A stretch of 64,000 nucleotides of DNA, from positions 1,364,001 through 1,428,000 of the forward strand of contig NZ_CP101291.1 of assembly GCF_024300645.1 (NCBI RefSeq), given 5' to 3'. This document shows, piece by piece, positions 49,242-58,963 of the stretch. The notes under the pieces were generated by a model. That model was given only the letters and a program-made list of their open reading frames with translations, searched no databases and was not told the DNA's origin. The translations under genes were made by a program, and so were the position numbers. Each line of letters starts with the position of its first letter. Positions within the stretch are counted from its first letter, which is position 1. This DNA is from Alteromonas sp. LMIT006 (lineage in GTDB: Bacteria; Pseudomonadota; Gammaproteobacteria; Enterobacterales; Alteromonadaceae).

Positions 49242-51821
49242 ATGCGACTAGATAAGTTTACGACCAAATTTCAAACAGCGATTTCTGATGCTCAATCTAT
49301 GGCGCTTGGGCGAGACCATCAATACATTGAACCGGCACATATCATTACGGCCTTATTAAACCAACAAGGTGGTTCGGTGCGCTCTGTGTTACAACACGCC
49401 AACGTGAATCTGAACAGTTTGCGTTCGGCACTTGCTCAAGCCATTGAAAAGCTACCTAGAGTACAAGGAGTGGGCGCTGAGGTGCAATTGAGCCGAGAGT
49501 GCATCAATCTGCTCAACTTGTGCGATAAGCTCTCGCAGCAATACAATGATCAATATATTTCTTCTGAGTTGTTTTTACTGGCCGCGGTACAAAGTAGTGG
49601 AGCAACCTCTGAACTATTAAAAAGCGTTGGAGCAAGTGTCGAAAGCATCGCCAATGCTATCAATGCTGTGCGTGATGGTCAGGCCGTGACGGATCAAAAT
49701 GCAGAAGACGTGCGCGAAGCTTTAACTAAATACACTACAGATTTAACTGAGCGAGCCACGCAAGGCAAGCTCGATCCTGTGATTGGACGAGATGATGAAA
49801 TTCGGCGCACGATTCAGGTATTGCAACGTCGTACCAAAAATAACCCTGTGTTAATCGGCGAGCCTGGCGTTGGTAAAACCGCTATTGCCGAAGGACTTGC
49901 TCAACGTATCGTAAACGGCGAGGTACCGGAGGGCTTAAAGCACAAACGAGTATTGTCTTTGGATATGGGCTCACTTATTGCGGGGGCCAAATACCGCGGT
50001 GAATTTGAAGAGCGCCTCAAAGCGGTATTGAATGAATTATCCAAAGAAGAAGGCAACATCATTTTATTTATCGATGAGTTGCACACAATGGTAGGTGCGG
50101 GCAAAGGCGATGGGGCAATGGATGCAGGCAATATGCTCAAACCCGCATTAGCTCGAGGGGAATTGCATTGTGTCGGTGCGACCACTTTAGATGAATATCG
50201 GCAATACATCGAAAAAGACGCAGCACTTGAACGTCGTTTCCAAAAAGTGTTGGTCGATCAACCTTCAGTAGAAGATACCATTGCCATATTGCGGGGCCTA
50301 AAAGAGCGCTACGAGTTACATCATTCTGTGGATATTACCGATCCAGCAATTGTGGCAGCCGCGACCTTGTCACATCGCTATATCTCAGACCGTCAATTGC
50401 CGGATAAAGCGATTGATTTGATTGATGAAGCCGCTTCGAGTATTCGTTTGCAAATCGATTCCAAACCAGAAGAAATGGACAAACTAGAACGTCGCATTAT
50501 CCAATGGAAATTAGAAGAACAAGCGCTTTCAAAAGAGACCGACAATGCCTCTATCAAGCGACTTTCCGACATTGAGATTGAGCGCGAGCAAGCTGAGCAA
50601 AGATACAAAGAACTCGAAACAATATGGTTGTCTGAAAAAGATGCGATGCAAGGCACACAATCGATTAAAGCTGAGCTTGAACAAGCCAAGATTGATCTAG
50701 AAATTGCGCGTCGTGCAGGCGATCTCAATCGTATGTCAGAACTACAATATGGACGTATTCCAGAGTTAGAACAGCGCATTGAAAGTGCCAACGACCAAGG
50801 TGAAGTCGACACGCAGCTAGTCAAAAACAAAGTGACCGATCATGAGATTGCCGATGTACTATCGCGTTGGACAGGCATTCCAGTTGCTAAGATGCTCGAA
50901 GGCGAAAAAGAAAAGCTCATTCGCATGGAAGAGGTTTTGCACAACCGTGTGATTGGTCAAAGTGAAGCAGTCAGTGCCGTGTCGAACGCAATTCGGCGTT
51001 CTCGAGCAGGTTTGGCTGATCCGAATCGTCCAATTGGGTCATTTTTGTTTCTTGGCCCAACGGGCGTGGGCAAAACCGAATTATGCAAAACCTTGGCGGA
51101 TTTTATGTTTGACAGTCAGGATGCCATGGTGCGCATAGACATGTCTGAATTTATGGAAAAACACTCAGTAGCACGCTTAGTCGGTGCCCCGCCAGGCTAC
51201 GTAGGCTATGAAGAAGGCGGTTATTTGACCGAGGCTGTGCGCCGTAAACCTTATTCAGTCATCTTGTTAGATGAGGTGGAGAAAGCGCATCCAGATGTGT
51301 TTAATATCTTATTGCAAGTGCTGGATGATGGGCGCTTAACCGATGGGCAAGGGCGCACCGTGGATTTCAAAAACACCGTTGTCATTATGACCTCTAACCT
51401 CGGTTCGGACATCATTCAGGATAAGGCAGAGCAAGCGCAATATGATGAGATGAAGCAACTTGTGATGGATACGGTTGGTTTGCATTTTAGACCTGAATTT
51501 ATCAATCGAGTCGATGATATCGTCGTATTTCATCCGCTTGGCTTAGAACATATTCAATCAATCGCCAAACTACAATTGTTGGGTTTGCGTCAACGTGTGT
51601 TGGATAAAGGCTATAAGCTTGAGGTGTCTGGTCGCGCGTTGGAGCAAATCGCTAAAGTCGGCTTTGATCCTGTGTATGGTGCAAGACCACTTAAACGCGC
51701 GATCCAACATGAACTTGAAAATCCCCTTGCATCAGCACTATTGGGTTCTGAAGCGCAAGGCAATACCATCAAAATCGACAGTCAAGACGATGCCTTAACG
51801 ATTGAATTTGTGAATAAGTAG
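49242..51821 (+). CDS. clpB: Protein disaggregase ClpB
   Basis: 859 residues. N-domain, AAA+ 1 ([15 protein letters not shown], about 205), the long middle coiled-coil (about 410-525) typical of ClpB, and AAA+ 2 ([15 protein letters not shown], about 605) followed by the C-terminal D2 small domain. It cooperates with DnaK to rescue aggregates. Preceded by a sigma-32 promoter and ended by a strong terminator. Confidence 0.97.
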   Translation: MRLDKFTTKFQTAISDAQSMALGRDHQYIEPAHIITALLNQQGGSVRSVLQHANVNLNSLRSALAQAIEKLPRVQGVGAEVQLSRECINLLNLCDKLSQQYNDQYISSELFLLAAVQSSGATSELLKSVGASVESIANAINAVRDGQAVTDQNAEDVREALTKYTTDLTERATQGKLDPVIGRDDEIRRTIQVLQRRTKNNPVLIGEPGVGKTAIAEGLAQRIVNGEVPEGLKHKRVLSLDMGSLIAGAKYRGEFEERLKAVLNELSKEEGNIILFIDELHTMVGAGKGDGAMDAGNMLKPALARGELHCVGATTLDEYRQYIEKDAALERRFQKVLVDQPSVEDTIAILRGLKERYELHHSVDITDPAIVAAATLSHRYISDRQLPDKAIDLIDEAASSIRLQIDSKPEEMDKLERRIIQWKLEEQALSKETDNASIKRLSDIEIEREQAEQRYKELETIWLSEKDAMQGTQSIKAELEQAKIDLEIARRAGDLNRMSELQYGRIPELEQRIESANDQGEVDTQLVKNKVTDHEIADVLSRWTGIPVAKMLEGEKEKLIRMEEVLHNRVIGQSEAVSAVSNAIRRSRAGLADPNRPIGSFLFLGPTGVGKTELCKTLADFMFDSQDAMVRIDMSEFMEKHSVARLVGAPPGYVGYEEGGYLTEAVRRKPYSVILLDEVEKAHPDVFNILLQVLDDGRLTDGQGRTVDFKNTVVIMTSNLGSDIIQDKAEQAQYDEMKQLVMDTVGLHFRPEFINRVDDIVVFHPLGLEHIQSIAKLQLLGLRQRVLDKGYKLEVSGRALEQIAKVGFDPVYGARPLKRAIQHELENPLASALLGSEAQGNTIKIDSQDDALTIEFVNK

Positions 51822-51841
51822 GATCTAATATCTGGATATCG

Positions 51842-51869
51842 GCGCGCAGTGATTCTGCGCGCTCTTTTT
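51842..51869 (+). terminator. Rho-independent terminator of clpB
   Basis: 8-bp GC-only stem GCGCGCAG / CTGCGCGC with TGATT loop, followed by TCTTTTTG. Confidence 0.92.
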
Positions 51870-52045
51870 GTGGAAACACTTTGTGTTCTGCAAACAAGCG
51901 GTCTATCTGATTTTTGGGCTTCCTCATAATATCAGCAACCTTTTGAGGCAGGGTGTTGTTGAAAAAGTCGCCTCTATCTCCATGTTCGCCTAGCAAAATA
52001 TTTAATCTATGTTATCTTATCGGCAAATAATCAATAGGGTTAAGC

Positions 52046-52846
52046 ATGTCAAACAAACCTAAGAAAGGAATTTACCTTTTACCAAATTTGTTGACCACAG
52101 CAGGTTTGTTTTCTGGGTTCTATGCCATAGTAGCGTCGATGAATGGTCATTTTGTCGCTGCGGCGTCTGCGATTTTTGTGGCAATGATTTTTGATGGATT
52201 AGATGGTCGTGTTGCACGCATTACTAATACGCAAAGCGCATTTGGTGCAGAATACGATTCGATGGCGGATATGGTGTCATTTGGGGTAGCGCCAGCGTTA
52301 GTTGCATATAATTGGGCGTTGACGGATTTTGGTAAGATTGGCTGGTTGGCGGCGTTTATTTTTGTTGCTGGGGCGGCTTTGCGTTTAGCGCGATTTAACA
52401 CTCAAGTTGGGATTGCAGATCCAAGGTTTTTCCAAGGATTAGCGAGTCCGGCTGCTGCTGGCATTGTGGCAGGGTATGTCTGGGTAGCGCAAGAATATCA
52501 GTTTGATGCTGGGATTCATGCTTATCCAATGGCGATTATTACCGGTCTTGCTGGGTTACTGATGGTTAGCAACTTCAAGTATAACTCTTTTAAAGAAGTA
52601 AATTGGGCTGGTAAAGTCCCGTTTGTTGCCTTGTTATTGATTATGTTGGTCTTTGTGGTCGTGGCGACCGAGCCTGCAGTCGTGTTGTTTGTGGTATTTG
52701 CTATATATGGGTTGGCGGGACCGATCAACACATTCAGAACCGTAGAAAAAGTAAAGCTTGAAGATGTGGTTTCAGGCGATGAGCACGATGAAGATGCGGA
52801 ATTGACCATGACCGATGAGCAAAAAAACGCAAATTCGGACAAATAA
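52046..52846 (+). CDS. pssA: CDP-diacylglycerol--serine O-phosphatidyltransferase
   Basis: 266-residue membrane enzyme with the CDP-alcohol phosphotransferase motif spread over DGLDGRVAR and GAEYDSMADMVSFG (residues about 50-75). Several hydrophobic helices and an acidic tail (GDEHDEDAE). It makes phosphatidylserine, precursor of phosphatidylethanolamine. It is the Bacillus-type PssA of the CDP-OH-P superfamily, unlike the PLD-type of E. coli. It follows a 224-bp gap (51822-52045) that holds the clpB terminator and an unexplained ORF fragment. Confidence 0.94.
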   Translation: MSNKPKKGIYLLPNLLTTAGLFSGFYAIVASMNGHFVAAASAIFVAMIFDGLDGRVARITNTQSAFGAEYDSMADMVSFGVAPALVAYNWALTDFGKIGWLAAFIFVAGAALRLARFNTQVGIADPRFFQGLASPAAAGIVAGYVWVAQEYQFDAGIHAYPMAIITGLAGLLMVSNFKYNSFKEVNWAGKVPFVALLLIMLVFVVVATEPAVVLFVVFAIYGLAGPINTFRTVEKVKLEDVVSGDEHDEDAELTMTDEQKNANSDK

Positions 52847-52888
52847 CCACCAATCAAAAATTAATTCATACTTTAACGGCTCAAAGCA

Positions 52889-52916
52889 TTGACTTATACC
52901 ACCGTTTCAGTAGAAT
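52889..52916 (+). promoter_or_regulatory. Promoter of the tRNA cluster
   Basis: TTGACT (52889-52894), 16-bp spacer, TAGAAT (52911-52916) followed by a GCGC discriminator, the GC-rich type seen at stringently controlled stable-RNA promoters. The tRNA starts 48 bp later. Confidence 0.65.
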
Positions 52917-52964
52917 GCGCTTCCACGTCAAACGACACTCGTTTGTCGGTGATTAGAGTACTGC

Positions 52965-53041
52965 GCGTGCGTAGCTCAGCTGGATAGAGTACCTGGCTAC
53001 GAACCAGGCGGTCGGAGGTTCGAATCCTTCCGCACGCGCCA
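52965..53041 (+). tRNA. tRNA-Arg (anticodon ACG)
   Basis: 77 nt including encoded CCA. Acceptor GCGTGCG / CGCACGC, anticodon arm CCTGG-CTACGAA-CCAGG, T-arm GGAGG-TTCGAAT-CCTTC. Anticodon ACG (probably modified to ICG by TadA). Identical to the copy at 53535-53611. Confidence 0.97.
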
Positions 53042-53065
53042 TCTATTTCCTCAGATGTAAAATGA
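53035..53065 (+). repeat. 31-bp direct repeat, copy A (tRNA-Arg 3' end plus flank)
   Basis: Starts inside the tRNA-Arg acceptor stem (CGCGCCA) and runs 24 bases beyond it. A perfect second copy lies at 53195-53225, 160 bp downstream. The two copies bracket repeat element E1. Confidence 0.95.
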
Positions 53066-53194
53066 AGGAGGCGAACCGACTGGAGGTTCGACTAAAACGC
53101 CTGGAGCGTTTTAGCTCTGCACCGAATTATGAGGTGCACCGCGCAGCGGCGAGGGCAGGAGCCCGAGGTAATCCTTTCGCTTTACCCGCTAGGG
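53066..53194 (+). repeat. Structured tRNA-linked repeat element E1
   Basis: 129 bases between two copies of the tRNA 3' end. It can fold into consecutive hairpins: CGAACC-gactgga-GGTTCG; CTAAAACGC-ctgga-GCGTTTTAG; TGCACC-gaattatga-GGTGCA; and GGGC-agga-GCCC. Three loops carry GGA. Homologous modules occur in E2 and E3. No coding potential is credible. Located directly behind tRNA-Arg with no terminator in between, so probably in the primary tRNA transcript. Confidence 0.85.
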
Positions 53195-53225
53195 CGCGCC
53201 ATCTATTTCCTCAGATGTAAAATGA
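53195..53225 (+). repeat. 31-bp direct repeat, copy B
   Basis: Perfect copy of 53035-53065, carrying a fake tRNA 3' end (CGCGCCA) without the rest of the tRNA. It marks the far boundary of element E1. Confidence 0.95.
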
Positions 53226-53232
53226 TGGATAT

Positions 53233-53279
53233 TAAAGGATAGAATTAGAAATTCCCCGGAGAGGTGGGTGAGTGGCTGA
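53233..53279 (+). repeat. 47-bp direct repeat, copy A, with truncated tRNA-Ser 5' fragment
   Basis: Perfect duplicate of 53373-53419 (offset 140 bp). Its last 22 bases (53258-53279) are the acceptor 5' strand and half of the D-arm of tRNA-Ser, after which the tRNA sequence stops and element E2 begins. The fragment cannot form a tRNA. Confidence 0.93.
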
Positions 53280-53372
53280 CTAAATCGTCAGGAACGATTT
53301 AGCACAACGCAAAGCGTTGCCTGAAGGGCGAGTATCAGGATGATACGAGTGAAACCAGCACCAAAACCTTTG
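53280..53372 (+). repeat. Structured tRNA-linked repeat element E2
   Basis: 93 bases between the truncated and the complete 5' ends of tRNA-Ser. Hairpins: CTAAATCG-tcaggaa-CGATTTAG; AACGC-aaa-GCGTT; GTATC-aggat-GATAC. It corresponds module for module to E1 and E3 but with different stem bases that still pair, while AGGA in the loops is kept. Confidence 0.82.
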
Positions 53373-53397
53373 TAAAGGATAGAATTAGAAATTCCCC

Positions 53398-53419
<22 letters not shown>
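53373..53419 (+). repeat. 47-bp direct repeat, copy B (5' end of intact tRNA-Ser)
   Basis: The second copy of the repeat at 53233-53279; its last 22 bases are the true start of tRNA-Ser. Confidence 0.93.
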
Positions 53420-53493
<74 letters not shown>

Positions 53494-53534
53494 TCCAATT
53501 GAGATTGGCATACAATCAGATTTTAAAGTTTTGC

Positions 53535-53611
53535 GCGTGCGTAGCTCAGCTGGATAGAGTACCTGGCTACGAACCAGGCGGTCGGAGGTTCGAATCCTTC
53601 CGCACGCGCCA
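53535..53611 (+). tRNA. tRNA-Arg (anticodon ACG), second copy
   Basis: Base-for-base identical to 52965-53041, including encoded CCA. Followed five bases later by its own terminator. Confidence 0.97.
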
Positions 53612-53736
53612 CTTACAAAAATGCCACCGTTAGGTGGCTTTTTTGTGGGCGCAAGGAAGATGAGAACCGATAAGAGGTTCGACAAATCGTCTGGAGCGAT
53701 TTGGACTGCCGCAGGCATCGCGCAGCGGCGAGGGCA
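53608..53736 (+). repeat. 129-bp direct repeat, copy A
   Basis: Starts precisely at the discriminator base of tRNA-Arg (GCCA) and contains the tRNA terminator plus most of element E3. A perfect copy lies 156 bp downstream at 53764-53892. Confidence 0.95.
53616..53644 (+). terminator. Terminator of the tRNA cluster (first copy)
   Basis: Stem GCCACC-gtta-GGTGGC (53623-53638) with A-tract before and six T after. Duplicated at 53772-53800 as part of the 129-bp repeat. Confidence 0.92.
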
Positions 53737-53763
53737 GGAGCCCGAGGTCAATCCTGAAGCAAA
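53645..53763 (+). repeat. Structured tRNA-linked repeat element E3
   Basis: 119 bases. Hairpins: GAACC-gataaga-GGTTC; CAAATCG-tctggag-CGATTTG; TGCC-gca-GGCA; GGGC-agga-GCCC. The final part (from GCGCAGCGGCGAG to the GAGG after the last stem) is nearly identical to that of E1, while the second and third stems differ with compensatory changes. Confidence 0.85.
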
Positions 53764-53892
53764 GCCACTTACAAAAATGCCACCGTTAGGTGGCTTTTTT
53801 GTGGGCGCAAGGAAGATGAGAACCGATAAGAGGTTCGACAAATCGTCTGGAGCGATTTGGACTGCCGCAGGCATCGCGCAGCGGCGAGGGCA
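53764..53892 (+). repeat. 129-bp direct repeat, copy B, with truncated element E4
   Basis: Perfect copy of 53608-53736: a GCCA tRNA end, a second terminator (53772-53800) and an E3 copy cut off in front of the last hairpin. It ends five bases before the elbB stop codon. Confidence 0.95.
53772..53800 (+). terminator. Duplicated tRNA-cluster terminator (second copy)
   Basis: Identical hairpin and T-tract to 53616-53644. On minus the A-tract side can also end elbB transcription. Confidence 0.88.
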
Positions 53893-53897
53893 TGTGC

Positions 53898-54551
53898 TTA
53901 TACTAACTTCAATACTTCGCTCACTAACTTGGCTATTCCACTCTCAGCTTGTACGATGTTTTCTGCAAGCATATACGCAGGTGTTGTGACGAGTTTATTT
54001 TCTTCATCAATAACAATATCTCCGACCTGTGCTGAGCAATGTTGAGCCCCCATAGCGTTCAAGGCTGATGCGGTATCTTCATCCGTACCAATTGTAGCTT
54101 TAACGCCTTTTCCATAAATATGTGAGCAAAGCGCTGGCGCAATGCACATGTAGCCTGCAGGCTTGTGCGCGTCTTTAAAATCTTTGGCTAAGTCGAGCAA
54201 TTGAGAGTTCACCGTCATATTGGTCCCGTTAAAGGCAAAATCAGACAGATTTTTTGCGACACCAAAACCACCTGGAATAATCAGCGCATCAAAATTATTC
54301 GCCACACATTCAGATAATGGCTTGATGTTGCCTCTGACAATGCGCGCAGATTCAATGAGCACATTACGCGATTCGGGCATTTCTTCACCGGTCATATGGT
54401 TAATAACATGATGCTGAGCCTGATCAGGCGCAAAACATTGATAGCTTGCGCCGTTCTTTTCGAGGTGTAAAAGCGTTAACACAACTTCGTTGATTTCGGC
54501 TCCATCAAAGACGCCACACCCAGATAAAACCACTGCTATATTTTGAGACAT
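53898..54551 (-). CDS. elbB: ElbB/glyoxalase III-like DJ-1/PfpI-fold protein
   Basis: 217 residues of the ElbB (GATase1-like) family: GCGVFDGAEINE near residue 11, IPGGFGVAKNLS, and the nucleophile-elbow cysteine in GYMCIAPAL (about residue 135). E. coli ElbB has glyoxalase activity in vitro and was linked historically to early isoprenoid synthesis; its physiological role is unclear. The stop abuts the truncated repeat E4. Confidence 0.92.
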   Translation of the reverse strand: MSQNIAVVLSGCGVFDGAEINEVVLTLLHLEKNGASYQCFAPDQAQHHVINHMTGEEMPESRNVLIESARIVRGNIKPLSECVANNFDALIIPGGFGVAKNLSDFAFNGTNMTVNSQLLDLAKDFKDAHKPAGYMCIAPALCSHIYGKGVKATIGTDEDTASALNAMGAQHCSAQVGDIVIDEENKLVTTPAYMLAENIVQAESGIAKLVSEVLKLV

Positions 54552-54927
54552 TTTTACACCATCCTGTTTGATTTCAATGAAGTCAAAGTTACCTTTATTT
54601 TCCTGTGATTGTAAATACTCAAAGTCAATTTTGTGAATAAAATTCGTTGCCTAGAACCTGCGTCTATAATTAAACATAAAATGGTAAGACCAATTTTCGT
54701 ATTCTGTCAATTTAGGCAATAAAGAATACCTGAAACGCTAGTAATAACTGACATTGTCTACTCCTCGCTTGTTATTTAAATGTAAAAATGATGAATTTTT
54801 TGGCGTTATTAATGACTATTTATGCAAATTTATAAGAAAAAAGTATTAAATTGGTCACCTTTCCCTTGTTATTGAGTATTGATCTAGTTGATAATGAAAA
54901 CATCCTAAACTAATGGGAGTGTCTCTA
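54552..54927. other. 376-bp intergenic region between elbB and oadG
   Basis: AT-rich divergent region without a credible ORF. It contains a TATAAT at 54665-54670 and a GntR-like operator at 54679-54697. The 230 bases between that operator and oadG show no further clear promoter or terminator. If the operator belongs to oadGAB, the leader is long and untranslated. Confidence 0.6.
54665..54697 (+). promoter_or_regulatory. Candidate -10 and PdhR/GntR-type operator upstream of oadGAB
   Basis: TATAAT (54665-54670) is followed by AATGGTAAGACCAATT (54680-54695), a near-perfect palindrome of the form ATTGGT-nnn-ACCAAT recognised by PdhR and close to the T-GT-AC-A core of the FadR subfamily. A repressor here would overlap the predicted transcript start. 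Confidence 0.55.
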
Positions 54928-55197
54928 ATGGAACCTACCCAAATTAATGAGCTTTTGTTTGAAGCGGCAACACTACTTGCAACCGGAATGGCGGTGGTGT
55001 TTGTTTTTCTTACTATTTTGATCTTCAGCGTCAAGCTCATGACTAAGCTGTGTTTGGCTTTTCCTGAGTCTCAAACGCAACAACCCGCGCCTGCTATGGC
55101 AGCACCAAAACCTACTACGCAATCTAATGATGATACGTTGGTCGCAATCAAAGCGGCAGTTGACGCGTATCGTCAAGGCAATACTAGTCGTTCATAA
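54928..55197 (+). CDS. oadG: Oxaloacetate decarboxylase gamma subunit
   Basis: 89 residues from ATG 54928 (GGGAGTG 7 bp upstream; ATG 54913 would overlap it). One membrane helix at about 16-38 followed by a proline/alanine-rich hydrophilic tail, as usual for OadG. It anchors OadA to OadB in the sodium pump. Confidence 0.9.
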   Translation: MEPTQINELLFEAATLLATGMAVVFVFLTILIFSVKLMTKLCLAFPESQTQQPAPAMAAPKPTTQSNDDTLVAIKAAVDAYRQGNTSRS

Positions 55198-55208
55198 GGA
55201 GCTATATA

Positions 55209-56993
55209 ATGTCAAAAAAACTTCTCTTAACTGAGTTGGCGCTACGTGATGCGCATCAATCTCTTTTAGCGACTCGTATGCGTTTGGATGATATGTTACC
55301 TATTGCAGCTGAGCTGGATAAAATAGGTTATTGGTCAATGGAATCTTGGGGTGGGGCAACCTTTGATAGTTGTATTCGTTACCTTGGCGAAGATCCTTGG
55401 GAGCGCATTCGCGAATTAAAAGCCGCCATGCCCAATACCAAGCAACAAATGCTGTTACGTGGACAAAACCTGCTCGGCTACCGTCACTATGCCGACGATG
55501 TCGTCGCTAAATTTGTTGAGCGTGCGCATACCAATGGTGTTGACGTATTCCGAATTTTTGATGCGATGAATGATGTGCGCAATGTTGAAACGGCCATTAA
55601 GACGGCAGTGGATATCGGTGCACACGCTCAAGGCACATTGGCATATACCATTTCTCCGGTGCATAACTTAGAGCTCTGGTTAGATATGGCTAAGCGCTTA
55701 GAAGATTTAGGCGTACATTCGATTTGTATTAAAGACATGGCGGGTTTATTAAACCCATATGAATGCGAAACCTTAGTGACCGCACTCAAAAAGACCGTTG
55801 ATGTACCCATTGCGATGCAATGTCATGCTACGACAGGTCTATCGACCGCGACGTATCAAAAAGCCATTGATGCGGGCATTGACATGCTCGATACCGCCAT
55901 TTCTCCGATGTCCATGACGTATGGTCATACTGCAACAGAAACCGTGATATCTATGGTCGAAGGGACTGAGCGAGATACGGGATTTGCGCTGGAGAGTTTT
56001 GAACACATTGCTACGTACTTTCGCGATGTTCGCAAAAAATACGCACAATTTGAAGGTAGCTTAAAAGGTGTTGATGCTCGAATTTTGACTGCGCAAGTAC
56101 CTGGTGGCATGTTAACCAACATGGAAAATCAATTACGCGAACAAGGGGCTGAGGACAAAATGGACGAGGTATTAAAAGAAATCCCTCGCGTCCGTGAAGA
56201 CTTAGGTTTTATTCCCTTGGTGACACCAACTTCTCAGATTGTCGGCACTCAAGCGGTATTAAACGTATTAACCGGTGAGCGCTACAAATCCATCACTAAA
56301 GAAACGGCGGGTGTGTTGAAAGGCGAATACGGTGCTACGATTGCGCCGGTGAATGCTGAACTTCAAGCTCGAGTTCTAGATGGTGCTGAAGCCATAACTT
56401 GTCGCCCAGCAGATGTGTTGGCCCCCGAGCTGGAAACACTAGAAGCTGAATTAGATGAGCTAGTCAAAGCGGATGATGTGGCATTGGCCGATTCCAAAAT
56501 CGATGATGTTCTGACCTATGCGCTGTTCCCACAAATTGGTTTTAAATTCCTTAAAAATCGCAATAACCCAGATGCTTTTGAGCCAGTACCAACGGCACCG
56601 GTAGAAGTTGCAAATACCTCTGGTGAGAGTCATTACTCGGTATCAGTGAATGGGGTTGAATACGCGGTAACCGTTGCTCCAGATGGCGAGTTAACCAATG
56701 CCTCACCAGTCAATCCGGTTGCGTTAACGGCGCATAGCAATGGCTCTGTTGGGGCATCAGGTAGCGCACCTGCGGCTGCTGCAAGTAATATCGAAGCGCC
56801 ATTGACGGGTAATATATTTAAGCTTCTAGTTAAACCGGGTGACGCCGTGGCCGAAGGTCAAGTAGTGGTCATCATGGAAGCAATGAAGATGGAAACAGAA
56901 GTACGCTCGTTACATGGTGGCACTGTGGTTTCTGTTGAGATCAGCGAGGGCGATTCTGTGCAAGCTGGTCAAGTGATGATTGGTCTGGGGTAA
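55209..56993 (+). CDS. oadA: Oxaloacetate decarboxylase alpha subunit
   Basis: 594 residues: the carboxyltransferase domain ([17 protein letters not shown] at 10-26, [23 protein letters not shown]), an association domain, an alanine/proline linker near 515-525 and a C-terminal biotinyl domain with EAMKMETEV (biotin-lysine near 561). It transfers the carboxyl group from oxaloacetate to biotin at the cytoplasmic face. It sits 11 bp after oadG. Confidence 0.96.
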   Translation: MSKKLLLTELALRDAHQSLLATRMRLDDMLPIAAELDKIGYWSMESWGGATFDSCIRYLGEDPWERIRELKAAMPNTKQQMLLRGQNLLGYRHYADDVVAKFVERAHTNGVDVFRIFDAMNDVRNVETAIKTAVDIGAHAQGTLAYTISPVHNLELWLDMAKRLEDLGVHSICIKDMAGLLNPYECETLVTALKKTVDVPIAMQCHATTGLSTATYQKAIDAGIDMLDTAISPMSMTYGHTATETVISMVEGTERDTGFALESFEHIATYFRDVRKKYAQFEGSLKGVDARILTAQVPGGMLTNMENQLREQGAEDKMDEVLKEIPRVREDLGFIPLVTPTSQIVGTQAVLNVLTGERYKSITKETAGVLKGEYGATIAPVNAELQARVLDGAEAITCRPADVLAPELETLEAELDELVKADDVALADSKIDDVLTYALFPQIGFKFLKNRNNPDAFEPVPTAPVEVANTSGESHYSVSVNGVEYAVTVAPDGELTNASPVNPVALTAHSNGSVGASGSAPAAAASNIEAPLTGNIFKLLVKPGDAVAEGQVVVIMEAMKMETEVRSLHGGTVVSVEISEGDSVQAGQVMIGLG

Positions 56994-57004
56994 GGTGACT
57001 GACG

Positions 57005-58135
57005 ATGGATAAGTTAATGACCTTGTGGCAAAGCACGTCTCTAGCCCATTTTGAATCTGGTCAAATTGTGATGATGTTAGTTGGCTTAGGTTTACTCTAT
57101 CTGGCAATTGTCAAAAAATTTGAGCCTCTATTGCTTCTACCTATTGGTTTTGGTGCGTTGTTAACAAACATCCCTTTAGCTGGACTATCTGAGCCAGGTG
57201 GCGTGTTGTATTACGTGTACAAAATCGGGATTGATTCTGGGGTATTTCCCTTATTGATCTTTATGGGGGTTGGGGCCATGACCGACTTTGGCGCGTTGAT
57301 TGCCAACCCCAAAACCTTGTTACTCGGTGCGGCGGCTCAATTCGGGATATTTGCTACCTTATTTGGGGCGATTGCGCTGAATTTTGTACCGGGTTTTGAG
57401 TTCACTCTGCAAGACGCTTCTGCGATTGCGATTATTGGTGGGGCAGATGGCCCGACAGCCATTTTCTTGGCATCTAAACTTGCGCCTGAGCTACTTGGGG
57501 CGATTGCGGTAGCAGCCTATTCATATATGGCGTTAGTCCCAATCATTCAGCCACCGATTATGAAAGCATTGACCACGCCGGAAGAACGTCAGATCAAAAT
57601 GGCCGAACTGCGTGTCGTCAGTAAGCGTGAAAAGATCATTTTCCCACTTGCAGTATTGATGCTAACGATCATTTTCTTACCTACGGCAACGCCATTGGTG
57701 GGTATGTTCTGCTTGGGTAACTTGATGAAAGAGTCGGGTGTGGTGGATCGCTTGAGCAATACGGCGCAGAATGAGTTGATTAATATCGTGACAATCTTCC
57801 TTGGTTTGGCCGTGGGTTCAAAACTGTCTTCACATGAATTTTTGACAGTGGAAACGTTAGGGATCCTAGCACTTGGTGCGTTTGCCTTTGGTATTGGTAC
57901 CGCTGCAGGGGTATTAATGGCCAAAGTATTGGCTAAGTTCTCCAAAGAGCCAATCAACCCATTAATTGGTGCGGCAGGTGTATCGGCTGTGCCGATGGCA
58001 GCTCGAGTAGTTAATAAAGTCGGTTTGGAAGCCAATCCACACAACTTCTTATTGATGCATGCGATGGGACCAAACGTGGCTGGTGTGCTTGGTTCTGCAG
58101 TTGCAGCGGGTATATTACTGGCGTTGGTTGGTTAG
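57005..58135 (+). CDS. oadB: Sodium-pumping oxaloacetate decarboxylase beta subunit
   Basis: 376 residues, about nine to eleven membrane helices. It contains the Na+-coupled active-site motif [17 protein letters not shown] (about 148) and the C-terminal [16 protein letters not shown] loop ([14 protein letters not shown]). It decarboxylates carboxybiotin and exports sodium, suited to a marine habitat. Last gene of oadGAB. Confidence 0.95.
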   Translation: MDKLMTLWQSTSLAHFESGQIVMMLVGLGLLYLAIVKKFEPLLLLPIGFGALLTNIPLAGLSEPGGVLYYVYKIGIDSGVFPLLIFMGVGAMTDFGALIANPKTLLLGAAAQFGIFATLFGAIALNFVPGFEFTLQDASAIAIIGGADGPTAIFLASKLAPELLGAIAVAAYSYMALVPIIQPPIMKALTTPEERQIKMAELRVVSKREKIIFPLAVLMLTIIFLPTATPLVGMFCLGNLMKESGVVDRLSNTAQNELINIVTIFLGLAVGSKLSSHEFLTVETLGILALGAFAFGIGTAAGVLMAKVLAKFSKEPINPLIGAAGVSAVPMAARVVNKVGLEANPHNFLLMHAMGPNVAGVLGSAVAAGILLALVG

Positions 58136-58170
58136 GTCACGAAGACAACATTACCATAAAGTTATTTATG

Positions 58171-58197
58171 AAGCGCTCCTGAAAGGGGCGCTTTTTT
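58171..58197. terminator. Terminator between oadB and sapF
   Basis: Stem AAGCGCTCC / GGGGCGCTT (one G-U) with TGAAA loop and a following T-tract. Its T-tract ends at the sapF stop codon. Confidence 0.9.
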
Positions 58198-58963
58198 ATA
58201 CCTTCAGCATCGCAAAATGCGCATGAATCAAATGCTTGGATGCCTCATGCTGAGGATCGGTAAACAGGGTCTGCGTCGGCGCGTTCTCGACCACCTCTCC
58301 GTTGTGCATGACCAGTGTACGGTCAGAAATGTGCCGGACAATTCCCAAATTATGCGAGATAAAGATAAAGGCCAAGCCAAGTTCCGCTTGCAGTTTTAAT
58401 AATAGGTTTACAGTTTGCGAACGCACCGAAGGGTCCAGTGCGGCAAACGGCTCATCCGCCACTATTACTTTTGGATCTAAAATCAAAGCACGAGCTAAGG
58501 CCACCCGTTGTTGTTGCCCATCAGATAACATGTGCTTATAAAAATAATAATGATCAGGCATTAAGCCCACCAAACGCAAAGTATCACGAATTTTATCAAA
58601 GCGTTCAGATGGGGTTAATTTGGTATTTAACAGCAGTGGTTCCTCCAGCATACGGCCAACCGAAATACCAGGGTTCAATGATTGAGCGCTGTGGCTAAAG
58701 ACCATCCTGACTGAATTGGCGCGATTGCTTTTATCCAGTGGGACGCCGTTAATTAATACTTCACCAGCCCCTTTCGGCACAGCCCCAGTGATGAGTTTAC
58801 CAAGCAATGATTTACCTGAATTATTAGTGCCAATAATCGATACCGTTTCTCCTTCATTCACATCAAAGTTCACTGGACCAAGATAAAAAATATCTTTTTT
58901 GCCCAAGACATACCAAGGCGGGACATTGTCATAACAAAGATTGCGAATACTCAATAAACTCAT
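58196..58963 (-). CDS. sapF: Peptide ABC transporter ATP-binding protein SapF
   Basis: 255 residues. Walker A GTNNSGKS at about 45-52, signature LSDGQQQRVALARAL (D for the usual second G), Walker B VIVADEPFAALD, H-loop FISHN. It pairs with SapD to energise uptake through SapB-SapC. Overlaps the sapD stop by four bases. Confidence 0.92.
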   Translation of the reverse strand: MSLLSIRNLCYDNVPPWYVLGKKDIFYLGPVNFDVNEGETVSIIGTNNSGKSLLGKLITGAVPKGAGEVLINGVPLDKSNRANSVRMVFSHSAQSLNPGISVGRMLEEPLLLNTKLTPSERFDKIRDTLRLVGLMPDHYYFYKHMLSDGQQQRVALARALILDPKVIVADEPFAALDPSVRSQTVNLLLKLQAELGLAFIFISHNLGIVRHISDRTLVMHNGEVVENAPTQTLFTDPQHEASKHLIHAHFAMLKV

